A stretch of 64,000 nucleotides of DNA from assembly GCF_045679555.1 (NCBI RefSeq), contig NC_092092.1:12965690-13029689 (forward strand), read 5' to 3'. Shown piece by piece: positions 10,055 through 35,850 of the stretch; within the stretch, counting starts at the first letter, position 1; each line of letters opens with the position of its first letter. Both the position numbers and the translations under genes were made by a program. The notes below the pieces were generated by a model. The model saw nothing but the letters and a program-made list of their open reading frames with translations. It had not been told where the DNA came from and did no database searches. Origin of the DNA: Salvelinus alpinus (lineage: Eukaryota; Chordata; Actinopteri; Salmoniformes; Salmonidae).

Positions 10055-11891
10055 GTATCCCCCCCCAAAGGTGCAGACTCCGGCCGCAAAACCTGAACCT
10101 ATAGAGGAGGGTCTGGGTGGGATTAAGTGGCGCCTTTGGATCGGCGACCCTCGCCGCCGACCTCGGACTGGGGACCCTTGCAGCGGGCCCCAAATAGATG
10201 GGAGACTCCGGCAGCGCCGGACAGGCGGGAGACTCCGGCAGCACCGTAGTGAAGGGCGACTCCGGCAGCGCCGTAGTGAAGGGCGACTCCGGCAGCGCCG
10301 TAGTGAAAGGCGACTCCGGCAGCGCCGTAGTGAAGGGCGACTCCGGCAGCGCCGTAGTGAAGGGCGACTCCGGCAGCTCCTGACTGACGGGCGACTCCGG
10401 CAGCTCCTGACTGACGGGCGGCTCTGGCAGCTCTTGACTGACAGGCGGCTCTGGCAGCTCCTGACTGACGGGCGGCTCTGGCAGCTCCTGACTGACAGGC
10501 GGCTCTGGCAGCTCAGGACAGATGGGCGGCTCTGGCAGCTCCTGACAGACGGGCGGCTCTGGCAGCTCCTGACTGACGGGCGGCTCTGGCAGCTCCTGAC
10601 TGACAGGCGGCTCTGGCAGCTCCTGACTGACAGGCGGCTCTGGCAGCTCAGGACCGGAGGGCGACGCTGGAGGCTCCGGACTAGAGGGCGACGCTGGAGG
10701 CTCCGGACTAGAGGGCGACGCTGGAGGCTCCGGACTAGAGGGCGACGCTGGAGGCTCCGGACTAGAGGGCGACGCTGGAGGCTCCGGCCTAGCTTCCTTC
10801 GTTGGAGCGATCGTGCCATAACTCCTCACTGGAGGCTTCGTGCCATGGATCCTCACTGGAGGCTTCGTGCCATGGATCATCACAGGAGGCTTCATGCCAT
10901 GGATCATCACAGGAGGCTTCGTGCCATGGATCATCACTGGAGGCTTCTTGCCATGGATCATCACTGGAGGCTTCGTGCCATGGATCATCACAGGAGGCTT
11001 CGTACCATGGAGCATCACTGGAGGCTTCGTTCCCTGGATCATCACTGGAGGCTTCGTGCCATGGATCATCACTGGAGGCTTCTTGACATGGATCACCACT
11101 GGAGGCTTCGTGCCATGGATTATCACTGGAGGCTTTGTGCCATGGATTATCACTGGAGTGGAGAGACACACAGGCCTGGCTCTGGGAGAAGGCACAGGAC
11201 TCACCAGGCTGGGGAGACATGCAGGAGGGTTAGTGCTTAGCACAGGCACAGAACTCACCAGGCTGGGGAGACATGCAGGAGGCATTGTCCTTGGCTGAGG
11301 CACCGGATGCACTGGACCGTGGAGGCGCACTGGCGGTCTCGAGCGCAGAGCTAGCACCACTCGTCCTGGCTGGATCCCCCCTGTAGCCCGGCAAGTGCGG
11401 GGAGTTGGAGCAGGCCGCACTGGGCTGTGCTGGCGAACTGGAGACACTGTGCGTAGGGCTGGTGCAGTATACCCCGGGCCGAGGAGACGCACTGGAGACC
11501 AGATGCGCTGAGCCGGCATCACCCCTCCTGGCTCAATGCCCACTCTAGCCCGGCCGATTTGAGGAGCTGCGATGTAGCGCACCGGGCTATGTGTGCGCAC
11601 TGGGGACACCTTGCGCTTCTCCGCATAACACGGTGCCTGCCCAGTCACTCTCTCGCCACGGTAAGCTGGCTCAGGTCTCCTACCGGAGTCCGCCAATCTA
11701 CCCGTGTGCCCCCCCCCCCCCCAAAAAAAATTCTGGGGCTGCCTCTCGTGCCCGTTACCTCGCGCCAATTCCTCGTAGTGGCGCCGCTCCGCTCTAGCTG
11801 CCTCCAGCTCCTCTTTCGGATGGTGATACTCCCCTGGCTGTGCCCAGGATCCTTTGCCGTCCAAAATTTCCTCCCATGTCCAGGAGTCCAT
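10011..11891 (-). CDS. Repetitive proline-rich ORF of the non-autonomous LTR element (function unknown)
   Basis: About 626 residues starting MDSWTWEEILDGKGSWAQ at 11891; the frame is open further upstream into the LTR. The N-terminal 45 residues look globular or helical (EELEAARAERRHYEELARGN). Then come basic, proline-rich segments (SPVRTHSPVR), about 13 copies of a 9-residue repeat of the type PVMIHGTKP, and shorter repeats of the types EPPASPSSP, LPEPPVSQE and LPESPFTTA. The frame runs through the polypurine tract into the 3' LTR. No zinc knuckle, protease or RT. A related ORF at 39846-40765 shares the same N-terminus. I do not recognise a function; a Gag-like role is only a guess. Confidence 0.6.
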   Translation of the reverse strand: MDSWTWEEILDGKGSWAQPGEYHHPKEELEAARAERRHYEELARGNGHERQPQNFFWGGGGHTGRLADSGRRPEPAYRGERVTGQAPCYAEKRKVSPVRTHSPVRYIAAPQIGRARVGIEPGGVMPAQRIWSPVRLLGPGYTAPALRTVSPVRQHSPVRPAPTPRTCRATGGIQPGRVVLALRSRPPVRLHGPVHPVPQPRTMPPACLPSLVSSVPVLSTNPPACLPSLVSPVPSPRARPVCLSTPVIIHGTKPPVIIHGTKPPVVIHVKKPPVMIHGTKPPVMIQGTKPPVMLHGTKPPVMIHGTKPPVMIHGKKPPVMIHGTKPPVMIHGMKPPVMIHGTKPPVRIHGTKPPVRSYGTIAPTKEARPEPPASPSSPEPPASPSSPEPPASPSSPEPPASPSSPEPPASPSGPELPEPPVSQELPEPPVSQELPEPPVSQELPEPPVCQELPEPPICPELPEPPVSQELPEPPVSQELPEPPVSQELPEPPVSQELPESPVSQELPESPFTTALPESPFTTALPESPFTTALPESPFTTALPESPFTTVLPESPACPALPESPIYLGPAARVPSPRSAARVADPKAPLNPTQTLLYRFRFCGRSLHLWGGILSRSDLSSFFMSLC

Positions 11892-11929
11892 GTTCCCACG
11901 CTGCTTGGTCCTTTGTTGGTGGGTGTTTC

Positions 11930-12297
11930 TGTAACGCACGTCGTCGGGAGAAGGAGAAGAGGACCAAGGTGCAGCGTGGTAAGTATTCATACTATTTAAT
12001 TAAAATATGAAACACTAGATAAAACAACAACGAGGAGAAAACGAAACAGTTCTGAAAGGTGAAACAAACACTAAACAGGAAACAAACACCCACAACCAAA
12101 ATGGGGAAATCAGGCTACCTAAGTATGATTCTCAATCAGAGACAACGATCGACAGCTGCCTCTGATTGAGAACCATACCAGGCCAAACACAGAAATATAA
12201 CAACATAGAAAAAAGAACATAGACTACCCACCCCAACTCACGCCCTGACCAACCTAACACAAAGACATAAAAAAGGAACTAAGGTCAGAACGTGACA
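11930..12297 (-). repeat. 5' LTR of the non-autonomous element
   Basis: Begins TGTAACGCACG and ends GTGACA. Contains AAACACCCAC at 12084-12093, the complement of the leader site GTGGGTGTTT at 11919-11928. Confidence 0.88.
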
Positions 12298-12510
12298 TTT
12301 GCTGATGGTTGCTGATAATGGGTCTCTGTACGCCTATGAAGATATTTCATAAAAAATCTGCCGTTTCCAGCTACAATAGTCATTTACAACATTAACAATG
12401 TCTACACTGTATTTCTGATCAATTTGATGTTATTTTAACAGACCAAAAATGTGCTTTTCTTTAAAAAACAAGGACATTTCTAAGTGACCCCAAACTTTTG
12501 AACGGTAGTG

Positions 12511-12521
12511 TACTTTAGCAT

Positions 12522-12552
<31 letters not shown>

Positions 12553-13261
12553 CATCCTCAATTTTCCAACGACACGCACACACACACTGGCTGTTGTTCC
12601 TGTGAGCCTGACCGTCTTACTGTGTAACAGTAGGTGAATTATTAATTTTCAGTTAGGAAGGAGGAGGCAGAGTTCACTGGTGCATAAACAGCATTACACG
12701 CTCTCTGACACAGATGTAGAATCAGCTCACCCTCACCTTAATCTTCACGTTTATCACAAGTAGTACAAACGCAAAACTGACCTTAGATCAGCGGTTAGGG
12801 ACATCTTCAGTTTAGTGTGGCAGCCATTTTATCTAAATTATAGCAATTTGCCTTCTTGTTCGTCACCAGAGCATGGAGGACAGAAGACGAACACCACAGA
12901 CGACTGCTGTCTACAGACTTTCTCTAACATCTCTGAGCCCCTAGTCTTTAGGTAGGTATTTTTGTTGTATTTTTATTATATAAAATATTTTGAATTGTTC
13001 TATTCAACCTTCATTTAGCCAAGTTTGTCACTGAGATATGTCTTCATTAAGTTTACTAGTGGCTGTGTGGAGTTAGCTAGCAACAGCAACGTTCAGTCAG
13101 TATTGTCAATGTCTTGGTGTGGATAGTTTTAATGGATTTCAGGACAAGCACAGAAAAGTAGGATCTCATCCTTAGCCTTTCCTGGTGTGACACTAACCCT
13201 ATAATAATTTGAAGGGTGTTTATTTTTGCCCTGTAATGTAAATAAATTTATTGCATAGCCC
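12511..13261. other. Upstream region of the sialyltransferase gene
   Basis: Contains a short (AC)n tract (12522-12545) and the candidate 5' exon ending at 12951. No clear TATA box or CpG-rich promoter was seen. Confidence 0.4.
12860..12951 (+). other. Candidate 5' non-coding exon of the sialyltransferase gene
   Basis: A strong donor (AG|GTAGGT) follows position 12951, and the sequence before it has an ATG-led frame of only 17 codons that stops before the donor. This fits a 5' UTR exon that splices to the exon holding the start codon at 13536. The upstream boundary is a guess; no clear promoter was recognised upstream. It could be spurious. Confidence 0.3.
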
Positions 13262-13452
13262 AACTCTCACTGAGACACCCGCCGGGAATGTGGTCACAGC
13301 CAGAATCCCCGAGGTCCAGCACCCCTGGAGAAGTTGGGGACAAGGGCACAGCAACAACTTTTTTCACAATGTCAGCTCCAGGACTCGAACCAAAAACCTT
13401 GCGGTCACTGGCCCAACGCTTTAATCTCAAAGCTACCTGCCACCCCTGCTGC
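13262..13452 (-). mobile_element. HpaI-type SINE, old copy
   Basis: On the minus strand the sequence shows a tRNA-like head (GGTAGC...AGCGTTGGGCCAGTGACC, then GGTTCGAGTCC as a B-box) followed by GAGCTGAC and a tRNA-unrelated body, the layout of salmonid HpaI SINEs. It is diverged from the family as I remember it. Confidence 0.6.
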
Positions 13453-13535
13453 ATGGCCACAATCTGGCTGAACCCTAACCCTAGCCACAACCCCAATCCT
13501 GATCCTACCTTTCCCTGGTCTGACCCCAGGTCAGC

Positions 13536-27026
<13,491 letters not shown>

Positions 27027-27039
27027 CAGAGAGACAGTA

Positions 27040-27290
27040 CCAGGGATGGACACAGTTCTAGCAGTTGTGGTTGGAGGTTTCCACCTTGCCGGCACGGGGA
27101 TTCAAACCAGTGACCTTTCTTAACAACCCCTGGTTCCTTCTCCTACCATGATGATTCAACCAATCAATGCTTAGTTGAAAAATGTACTATTATTATTTAC
27201 TATATTATGCACTATAAAAATGTATGTTACCCATTGCTGTAAATCGCTTTGGATTAAAGTGTCTGCTAAATGTCATATGTCATTATTATA
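27040..27290. repeat. SINE fragments 3' of the sialyltransferase stop codon
   Basis: 27085-27120 looks like a tRNA-like head on the minus strand (GGTTTGAATCCCCG). 27215-27290 carries the tail motif TGTAAATCGCTTTGGATTAA and GTGTCTGCTAAATG common to fish tRNA-derived SINEs. Both are short and diverged. Confidence 0.45.
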
Positions 27291-27295
27291 TATTA

Positions 27296-27726
27296 AATGT
27301 CCAAAGCAGCCGTTTATATATCAATATCAAATCATTTCTGGGTAACAGTTAAGGACCTTACTGTAATAGATTTAAATAAAAATGGGCAAAACAAATATTT
27401 CTCAAGCTAGAATTTAGCTAGGACTATCTGGGAGTGGTCTGAGTGGGGAGGGATAACTGAAAACTAGCTGTTATTGGCAGAGGTTTGGAACTCTCTTTGT
27501 TAATTGGTCTATTAACTAATTTACTGCATGGTGACGCCACCATGGAAAGCAGAAACACCCTCCCATACAAACCTGCTCATTAGAAGGTCATGTGTAGATT
27601 GTGTTTTCAACCAGCAACTATCAGGAAATAACACTGAACTCATTTTTAGACTTTTACAGTTAGATTAATCAGCAATATGATACAAAACCCTGGGAAAACA
27701 GAATTTTGACTGCACTGGGCCTGTAA
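27296..27726 (-). mobile_element. MITE-like repeat, copy 2
   Basis: About 430 bp with short inverted ends: TGTCCAAAGCAGCC on the left, and a right end whose complement is CAGGCCCAGTGCAGTC. The body matches the complement of 2160-2512, for example TGTTATTGGCAGAGG, GTTTGGAACTCTCTTT, TAATTGGTCTATTAACTAAT and ACCATGGAAAGC. No coding capacity. Confidence 0.7.
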
Positions 27727-27756
27727 GAACAAAAGATTGACCACCTCTGCACTACT

Positions 27757-30700
27757 TACCACAACCTGCCCCAACCTCAACACGTTGTAGTACAGTACCT
27801 CCCACAACCTGCCCCTACCTCAGCACGTTGTAGTATAGTACCTTCCACAACCTGCCCCTACCTCAACACATTGTAGTACCTCCCACAACCTGCCCCTACC
27901 TCAACACATTGTAGTACAGTACCTCCCACAACCTGCCCCTACCTCAACACATTGTAGTACAGTACCTCCCACAACCTGCCCCAACCTCAACACATTGTAG
28001 TACAGTACCTCCCACAACCTGCCCCTACCTCAACACATTGTAGTACAGTACCTTCCACAACCTGCCCCAACCTCAACACATTGTAGTACAGTACCTCCCA
28101 CAACCTGCCCCTACCTCAACACATTGTAGTACAGTACCTCCCACAACCTGCCCCTACCTCAACACATTGTAGTACAGTACCTCCCACAACCTGCCCCAAA
28201 CTCAGCACATTGTAGTACCTCCCACAACCTGCCCCTACCTCAACACATTGTAGTACAGTACCTCCCACAACCTGCCCCTACCTCAACACATTGTAGTACA
28301 GTACTTTCCACAACCTGCCCCTACCTCAACACATTGTAGTACAGTACCTCCCACAACCTGCCCCTACCTCAACACATTGTAGTACAGTACTTTCCACAAC
28401 CTGCCCCTACCTCAACACATTGTAGTACAGTACCTCCCACAACCTGCCCCAACCTCAACACATTGTAGTACAGTACCTCCCACAACCTGCCCCTACCTCA
28501 ACACATTGTAGTACAGTACCTTCCACAACCTGCCCCAACCTCAACACATTGTAGTACAGTACCTCCCACAACCTGCCCCTACCTCAACACATTGTAGTAC
28601 AGTACCTCCCACAACCTGCCCCTACCTCAACACATTGTAGTACAGTACCTCCCACAACCTGCCCCAAACTCAGCACATTGTAGTACCTCCCACAACCTGC
28701 CCCTACCTCAACACATTGTAGTACAGTACCTCCCACAACCTGCCCCTACCTCAACACATTGTAGTACAGTACTTTCCACAACCTGCCCCTACCTCAGCAC
28801 ATTGTAGTACAGTACCTCCCACAACCTGCCCCTACCTCAAAACATTGTAGTACAGTACTTTCCACAACCTGCCCCTACCTCAACACATTGTAGTACAGTA
28901 CCTCCCACAACCTGCCCCTACCTCAACACATTGTAGTACAGTACCTCCCACAACCAACCCCTACCTCAACACATTGTAGTACAATACTTTCCACAACCTG
29001 CCCCTACCTCAACACGTTGTAGTACCTCCCACAACCTGCCCCTACCTCAACACATTGTAGTACCTTCCACAACCTGCCCCTACCTCAACACATTGTAGTA
29101 CAGTACTTTCCACAACCTGCCCCTACATCAACACATTGTAGTACAGTACCTCCCACAACCTGCCCCTACCTCAATACATTGTAGTACAGTACCTCCCACA
29201 ACCTGCCCCTACCTCAACACATTGTAGTACAGTACTTTCCACAACCTGCCCCTACCTCAACACATTGTAGTACCTCCCACAACCTGCCCCTACCTCAACA
29301 CATTGTAGTACAGTACCTCCCACAACCTGCCCCTACCTCAACACATTGTAGTACCTTCCACAACCTGCCCCTACCTCAACACATTGTAGTACAGTACCCC
29401 CCACAACCTGCCCCTACCTCAACACGTTGTAGTACCTTCCACAACCTGCCCCTACCTCAACACATTGTAGTACAGTACCTCCCACAACCTGCCCCTACCT
29501 CAACACATTGTAGTACCTCCCACAACCTGCCCCTACCTCAACACGTTGTAGTACAGTACCTCCCACAACCTGCCCCAACCTCAACACATTGTAGTACCTC
29601 CCACAACCTGCCCCTACCTCAACACATTGTAGTACAGTACCTCCCACAACCTGCCCCTACCTCAACACATTGTAGTACAGTACCTCCCACAACCTGCCCC
29701 AACCTCAACACATTGTAGTACAGTACCTCCCACAACCTGCCCCTACCTCAACACATTGTAGTACAGTACCTTCCACAACCTGCCCCAACCTCAACACATT
29801 GTAGTACAGTACCTCCCACAACCTGCCCCTACCTCAACACATTGTAGTACAGTACCTCCCACAACCTGCCCCTACCTCAACACATTGTAGTACAGTACCT
29901 CCCACAACCTGCCCCAAACTCAGCACATTGTAGTACCTCCCACAACCTGCCCCTACCTCAACACATTGTAGTACAGTACCTCCCACAACCTGCCCCTACC
30001 TCAACACATTGTAGTACAGTACTTTCCACAACCTGCCCCTACCTCAGCACATTGTAGTACAGTACCTCCCACAACCTGCCCCTACCTCAAAACATTGTAG
30101 TACAGTACTTTCCACAACCTGCCCCTACCTCAACACATTGTAGTACAGTACCTCCCACAACCTGCCCCTACCTCAACACATTGTAGTACAGTACCTCCCA
30201 CAACCAACCCCTACCTCAACACATTGTAGTACAATACTTTCCACAACCTGCCCCTACCTCAACACGTTGTAGTACCTCCCACAACCTGCCCCTACCTCAA
30301 CACATTGTAGTACCTTCCACAACCTGCCCCTACCTCAACACATTGTAGTACAGTACTTTCCACAACCTGCCCCTACATCAACACATTGTAGTACAGTACC
30401 TCCCACAACCTGCCCCTACCTCAATACATTGTAGTACAGTACCTCCCACAACCTGCCCCTACCTCAACACATTGTAGTACAGTACTTTCCACAACCTGCC
30501 CCTACCTCAACACATTGTAGTACCTCCCACAACCTGCCCCTACCTCAACACGTTGTAGTACCTTCCACAACCTGCCCCTACCTCAACACATTGTAGTACA
30601 GTACCTCCCACAACCTGCCCCTACCTCAACACATTGTAGTACCTTCCACAACCTGCCCCTACCTCAACACATTGTAGTACAGTACCCCCCACAACCTGCC

Positions 30701-33700
30701 CCTACCTCAACACGTTGTAGTACCTTCCACAACCTGCCCCTACCTCAACACATTGTAGTACAGTACCTCCCACAACCTGCCCCTACCTCAACACATTGTA
30801 GTACCTTCCACAACCTGCCCCTACCTCAACACATTGTAGTACAGTACCCCCCACAACCTGCCCCTACCTCAACACGTTGTAGTACCTTCCACAACCTGCC
30901 CCTACCTCAACACATTGTAGTACAGTACCTCCCACAACCTGCCCCTACCTCAACACATTGTAGTACAGTACCTCCCACAACCTGCCCCTACCTCAACACG
31001 TTGTAGTACCTTCCACAACCTGCCCCTACCTCAACACATTGTAGTACCTCCCACAACCTGCCCCTACCTCAACACATTGTAGTACCTCCCACAACCTGCC
31101 CCTACCTCAACACATTGTAGTACCTCCCACAACCTGCCCCTACCTCAACACATTGTAGTACCTCCCACAACCTGCCCCTACCTCAGCACATTGTAGTACA
31201 GTACCTCCCACAACCTGCCCCTACCTCAGCACGTTGTAGTATAGCACCTTCCACAACCTGCCCCTACCTCAACACATTGTAGTACCTCCCACAACCTGCC
31301 CCTACCTCAACACATTGTAGTACAGTACCTCCCACAACCTGCCCCTACCTCAACACATTGTAGTACAGTACCTCCCACAACCTGCCCCTACCTCAACACG
31401 TTGTAGTACCTTCCACAACCTGCCCCTACCTCAACACATTGTAGTACAGTACCTCCCACAACCTGCCCCTACCTCAACACGTTGTAGTACCTTCCACAAC
31501 CTGCCCCTACCTCAACATATTGTAGTACAGTACCTTCCACAACCTGCCCCTACCTCAGCACATTGTAGTACAGTACCTCCCACAACCTGCCCCTACCTCA
31601 GCACATTGTAGTACAGTACCTCCCACATCCTGCCCCTACCTCAACACGTTGTAGTACCTCCCACAACCTGCCCCTACCTCAACACGTTGTAGTACAGTAC
31701 CTCCCACAACCTCCCCCTACCTCAACAGATTGTAGTACCTTCCACAACCTGCCCCTACCTCAACACATTGTAGTACAGTACCTTCCACAACCTGCCCCTA
31801 CCTCAACACGTTGTAGTACCTCCCACAACCTGCCCCTACCTCAGCACATTGTAGTACAGTACCTCCCACAACCTGCCCCTACCTCAGCACATTGGAGTAC
31901 AGTACCTCCCACAACCTGCCCCTACCTCAACACGGTGTAGTACCTCCCACAACCTGCCCCTACCTCAACACGTTGTAGTACCTCCCACAACCTGCCCCTA
32001 TCTCAACACGTTGTAGTACAGTACCTCCCACAACCTGCCCCTACCTCAACACATTGTAGTAGAGTACCTTCCACAACCTGCCCCTACCTCAACACATTGT
32101 AGTACAGTACCTCCCACAACCTGCCCCTACCTCAACACATTGTAGTACAGTACCTCCCACAACCTGCCCCAACCTCAACACATTGTAGTACCTTCCACAA
32201 CCTGCCCCTACCTCAACACGTTGTAGTACCTCCCACAACCTGCCCCTACCTCAACACATTGTAGTACCTTCCACAACCTGCCCCTACCTCAACACATTGT
32301 AGTACCTTCCACAACCTGCCCCTACCTCAACACGTTGTAGTACCTCCCACAACCTGCCCCTACCTCAACACATTGTAGTACCTTCCACAACCTGCCCCTA
32401 CTTCAACACATTGTAGTACCTTCCACAACCTGCCCCTACCTCAACACATTGTAGTACAGTACTTTCCACAACCTGCCCCTACCTCAACACATTGTAGTAC
32501 CTCCCACAACCTGCCCCTACCTCAACACATTGTAGTACCTTCCACAACCTGCCCCTACCTCAGCACATTGTAGTACCTTCCACAACCTGCCCCTACCTCA
32601 ACACATTGTAGTACCTTCCACAACCTGCCCCTACCTCAACACGTTGTAGTACCTCCCACAACCTGCCCCTACCTCAACACATTGTAGTACCTTCCACAAC
32701 CTGCCCCTACCTCAACACGTTGTAGTACCTCCCACAACCTGCCCCTACCTCAACACGTTGTAGTACCTCCCACAACCTGCCCCTACCTCAACACGTTGTA
32801 GTACCTCCCACAACCTGCCCCTACCTCAACACATTGTAGTACCTCCCACAACCTGCCCCTACCTCAACACATTGTAGTACCTTCCACAACCTGCCCCTAC
32901 CTCAACACATTGTAGTACCTCCCACAACCTGCCCCTACCTCAACACATTGTAGTACCTCCCACAACCTGCCCCAACCTCAACACATTGTAGTACCTCCCA
33001 CAACCTGCCCCTACCTCAGCACGTTGTAGTATAGCACCTTCCACAACCTGCCCCTACCTCAACACATTGTAGTACCTCCCACAACCTGCCCCTACCTCAA
33101 CACATTGTAGTACAGTACCTCCCACAACCTGCCCCTACCTCAACACATTGTAGTACAGTACCTCCCACAACCTGCCCCTACCTCAACACGTTGTAGTACC
33201 TTCCACAACCTGCCCCTACCTCAACACATTGTAGTACAGTACCTCCCACAACCTGCCCCTACCTCAACACGTTGTAGTACCTTCCACAACCTGCCCCTAC
33301 CTCAACACATTGTAGTACAGTACCTTCCACAACCTGCCCCTACCTCAGCACATTGTAGTACAGTACCTCCCACAACCTGCCCCTACCTCAGCACATTGTA
33401 GTACAGTACCTCCCACATCCTGCCCCTACCTCAACACGTTGTAGTACCTCCCACAACCTGCCCCTACCTCAACACGTTGTAGTACAGTACCTCCCACAAC
33501 CTCCCCCTACCTCAACAGATTGTAGTACCTTCCACAACCTGCCCCTACCTCAACACATTGTAGTACAGTACCTTCCACAACCTGCCCCTACCTCAACACG
33601 TTGTAGTACCTCCCACAACCTGCCCCTACCTCAGCACATTGTAGTACAGTACCTCCCACAACCTGCCCCTACCTCAGCACATTGTAGTACAGTACCTCCC

Positions 33701-35058
33701 ACAACCTGCCCCTACCTCAACACGTTGTAGTACCTCCCACAACCTGCCCCTACCTCAACACGTTGTAGTACCTCCCACAACCTGCCCCTATCTCAACACG
33801 TTGTAGTACAGTACCTCCCACAACCTGCCCCTACCTCAGTACATTGTAGTACCTTCCACAACCTGCCCCTACCTCAACACATTGTAGTAGAGTACCTTCC
33901 ACAACCTGCCCCTACCTCAACACATTGTAGTACAGTACCTCCCACAACCTGCCCCTACCTCAACACATTGTAGTACAGTACCTCCCACAACCTGCCCCAA
34001 CCTCAACACATTGTAGTACCTTCCACAACCTGCCCCTACCTCAACACGTTGTAGTACCTCCCACAACCTGCCCCTACCTCAACACATTGTAGTACCTTCC
34101 ACAACCTGCCCCTACCTCAACACATTGTAGTACCTTCCACAACCTGCCCCTACCTCAACACGTTGTAGTACCTCCCACAACCTGCCCCTACCTCAACACA
34201 TTGTAGTACCTTCCACAACCTGCCCCTACTTCAACACATTGTAGTACCTTCCACAACCTGCCCCTACCTCAACACATTGTAGTACAGTACTTTCCACAAC
34301 CTGCCCCTACCTCAACACATTGTAGTACCTCCCACAACCTGCCCCTACCTCAACACATTGTAGTACCTTCCACAACCTGCCCCTACCTCAGCACATTGTA
34401 GTACCTTCCACAACCTGCCCCTACCTCAACACATTGTAGTACCTTCCACAACCTGCCCCTACCTCAACACGTTGTAGTACCTCCCACAACCTGCCCCTAC
34501 CTCAACACATTGTAGTACCTTCCACAACCTGCCCCTACCTCAACACGTTGTAGTACCTCCCACAACCTGCCCCTACCTCAACACGTTGTAGTACCTCCCA
34601 CAACCTGCCCCTACCTCAACACGTTGTAGTACCTCCCACAACCTGCCCCTACCTCAACACATTGTAGTACCTCCCACAACCTGCCCCTACCTCAACACAT
34701 TGTAGTACCTTCCACAACCTGCCCCTACCTCAACACATTGTAGTACCTCCCACAACCTGCCCCTACCTCAACACATTGTAGTACCTCCCACAACCTGCCC
34801 CAACCTCAACACATTGTAGTACCTCCCACAACCTGCCCCTACCTCAACACATTGTAGTACAGTACCTCCCACAACCTTCCCCTATCTCAACACATTGTAG
34901 TACAGTACCTTCCACAACCTGCCCCAACCTCAACACATTGTAGTACAGTACCTTCCACAACCTGCCCCTACCTCAACACATTGTAGTACAGTACCTTCCA
35001 CAACCTGCCCCAACCTCAACACATTGTAGTACAGTACCTTCCACAACCTGCCCCAACC
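27757..35058 (+). repeat. 43/38-bp satellite array downstream of the sialyltransferase gene
   Basis: About 7.3 kb, roughly 180 units. The basic unit contains CACAACCTGCCCCTACCTCA, then ACACATTGTAGTA, then CAGTACCTCC. A 38-bp form lacks CAGTA. Variants (CCTTCC, ACACGTTG, CAGCACATTG) are interspersed. Rare variants recur at fixed distances, showing block duplications. No gene inside. Confidence 0.97.
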
Positions 35059-35140
35059 TACACATACATGCTGACCTTTTCCTCCTCCTCTACACAATTT
35101 ACATTTAACCTGCCTACATATTACAAGGTTATGTACTCTA

Positions 35141-35510
35141 CAGTGCCTATGATTTTTCTGCATTACAAAGTGGGATTGAAATGTATTTAATTTTGTGTTT
35201 TTTTTTTGTCACTGATCTACTGAAAAGTTAAAAGAAATTCCACAAATGTTATCAATTAATAGAAAATAACTTACTAATATGTCTTGGTTATATAACTGTT
35301 CACCCCCTTTGTTATGGCAAGCCTAAATAAGTTGAGTAGTAAAAATTCCCGGGGTAATTTCATGTTTTCATATGTTTCTGAGGTATTCGCTACTCTGACT
35401 GCTAGAACGGCAATAGCTCAGATACACATGAAAACATGAAATGACCCTGGGAATCAATTGAACATCGCTCAGAGACGCACAAAAATGAAATAACATTCAA
35501 AATGGGTGAA
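35141..35510 (+). mobile_element. Tc1-like terminal fragment
   Basis: After TA at 35139-35140 the sequence CAGTGCCTATGATTTTTCTG, then CATTACAAAGTGGGATTGAA, resembles the end of a fish Tc1/MITE family different from the one whose transposase follows. No matching right end was seen. Confidence 0.45.
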
Positions 35511-35529
35511 CCTTTGCATTAACACTTTA

Positions 35530-35850
35530 CTTGATACCAAGTGACAAGAACATAGTGGCCTCCATCATTCTTAAATGGAAGAAGTTTGAAACCACCAAGA
35601 CTCCAGAACTGAGCAATAGGGGAAGAAAGGCCTTGGTCAGGGAGGTGACCAAGAACCCGATGATCACTCTGACAGAGCTCTAGAGTCCCTTTGTGGAGAT
35701 GGGAGAACTTTCCAGAAGGACAACCATCTCTGCAGCACTCTACCACTAGGGCCTTTATGGTAGAGTGGCCAGCCACTCCTCAGTAAAAGGCACATGACAG
35801 CCCGCTTGGAGTTTACCAAAAGGCACCTTAAGGACTCAGACTCAGACCAG
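35530..35850 (+). pseudogene. Tc1-like transposase, N-terminal part, split by a LINE
   Basis: Nucleotide sequence matches the N-terminal half of a common salmonid Tc1 transposase gene: the segment coding for the paired-like domain and linker (ACAGTGGCC-like start, GCCTCCATCATTCTTAAATG, AAGAACCCGATG...). It is broken by stops. It ends at CTCAGACCA (about 35842-35850). The continuation of the same gene begins at 41885, after an insertion of about 6 kb. Confidence 0.7.

Larger units (their letters stand above)
9708..12297 (-). mobile_element. Non-autonomous LTR retrotransposon with one repetitive ORF
   Basis: LTRs 9708-10054 (347 bp) and 11930-12297 (368 bp; about 20 extra bases from a small internal duplication), TG...CA ends. 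Flanks TTAGC (left) and TTTGC (right) suggest a 5-bp target duplication with one change. A G-rich polypurine tract follows the left LTR on the minus strand (10055-10068). No protease, RT or integrase is present. The PPT and LTR ends resemble those of the sushi-like element at 2.8-8.1 kb, so it may be mobilised by such an element in trans (inference). Confidence 0.85.
9252..12510 (+). mobile_element. Tc1-like transposon relic, interrupted by an LTR element
   Basis: Terminal inverted repeats start CACTACCGTTCAAAAGTTTG at 9252 and end with its complement at 12510, both flanked by TA. Inside, 9408-9482 still reads like a Tc1 transposase fragment (KKPYLRLANKKKRLRW) but most of the gene is missing. 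The host copy resumes after the nested LTR element at 12298. It is therefore an internally deleted Tc1-like copy that later received an LTR retrotransposon. Confidence 0.82.

Noticed and set aside
10071-11298. Plus-strand ORFs of up to 389 codons antisense to the repetitive ORF
   Set aside because: Shadow frames created by the 27- and 30-bp coding repeats. The minus-strand frame is favoured by the conserved N-terminus, LTR and PPT orientation.
34930-35163. 77-codon minus-strand ORF at the end of the 43-bp satellite
   Set aside because: Mostly translated satellite units (RYCTTMC-type repeats) running into unrelated sequence.
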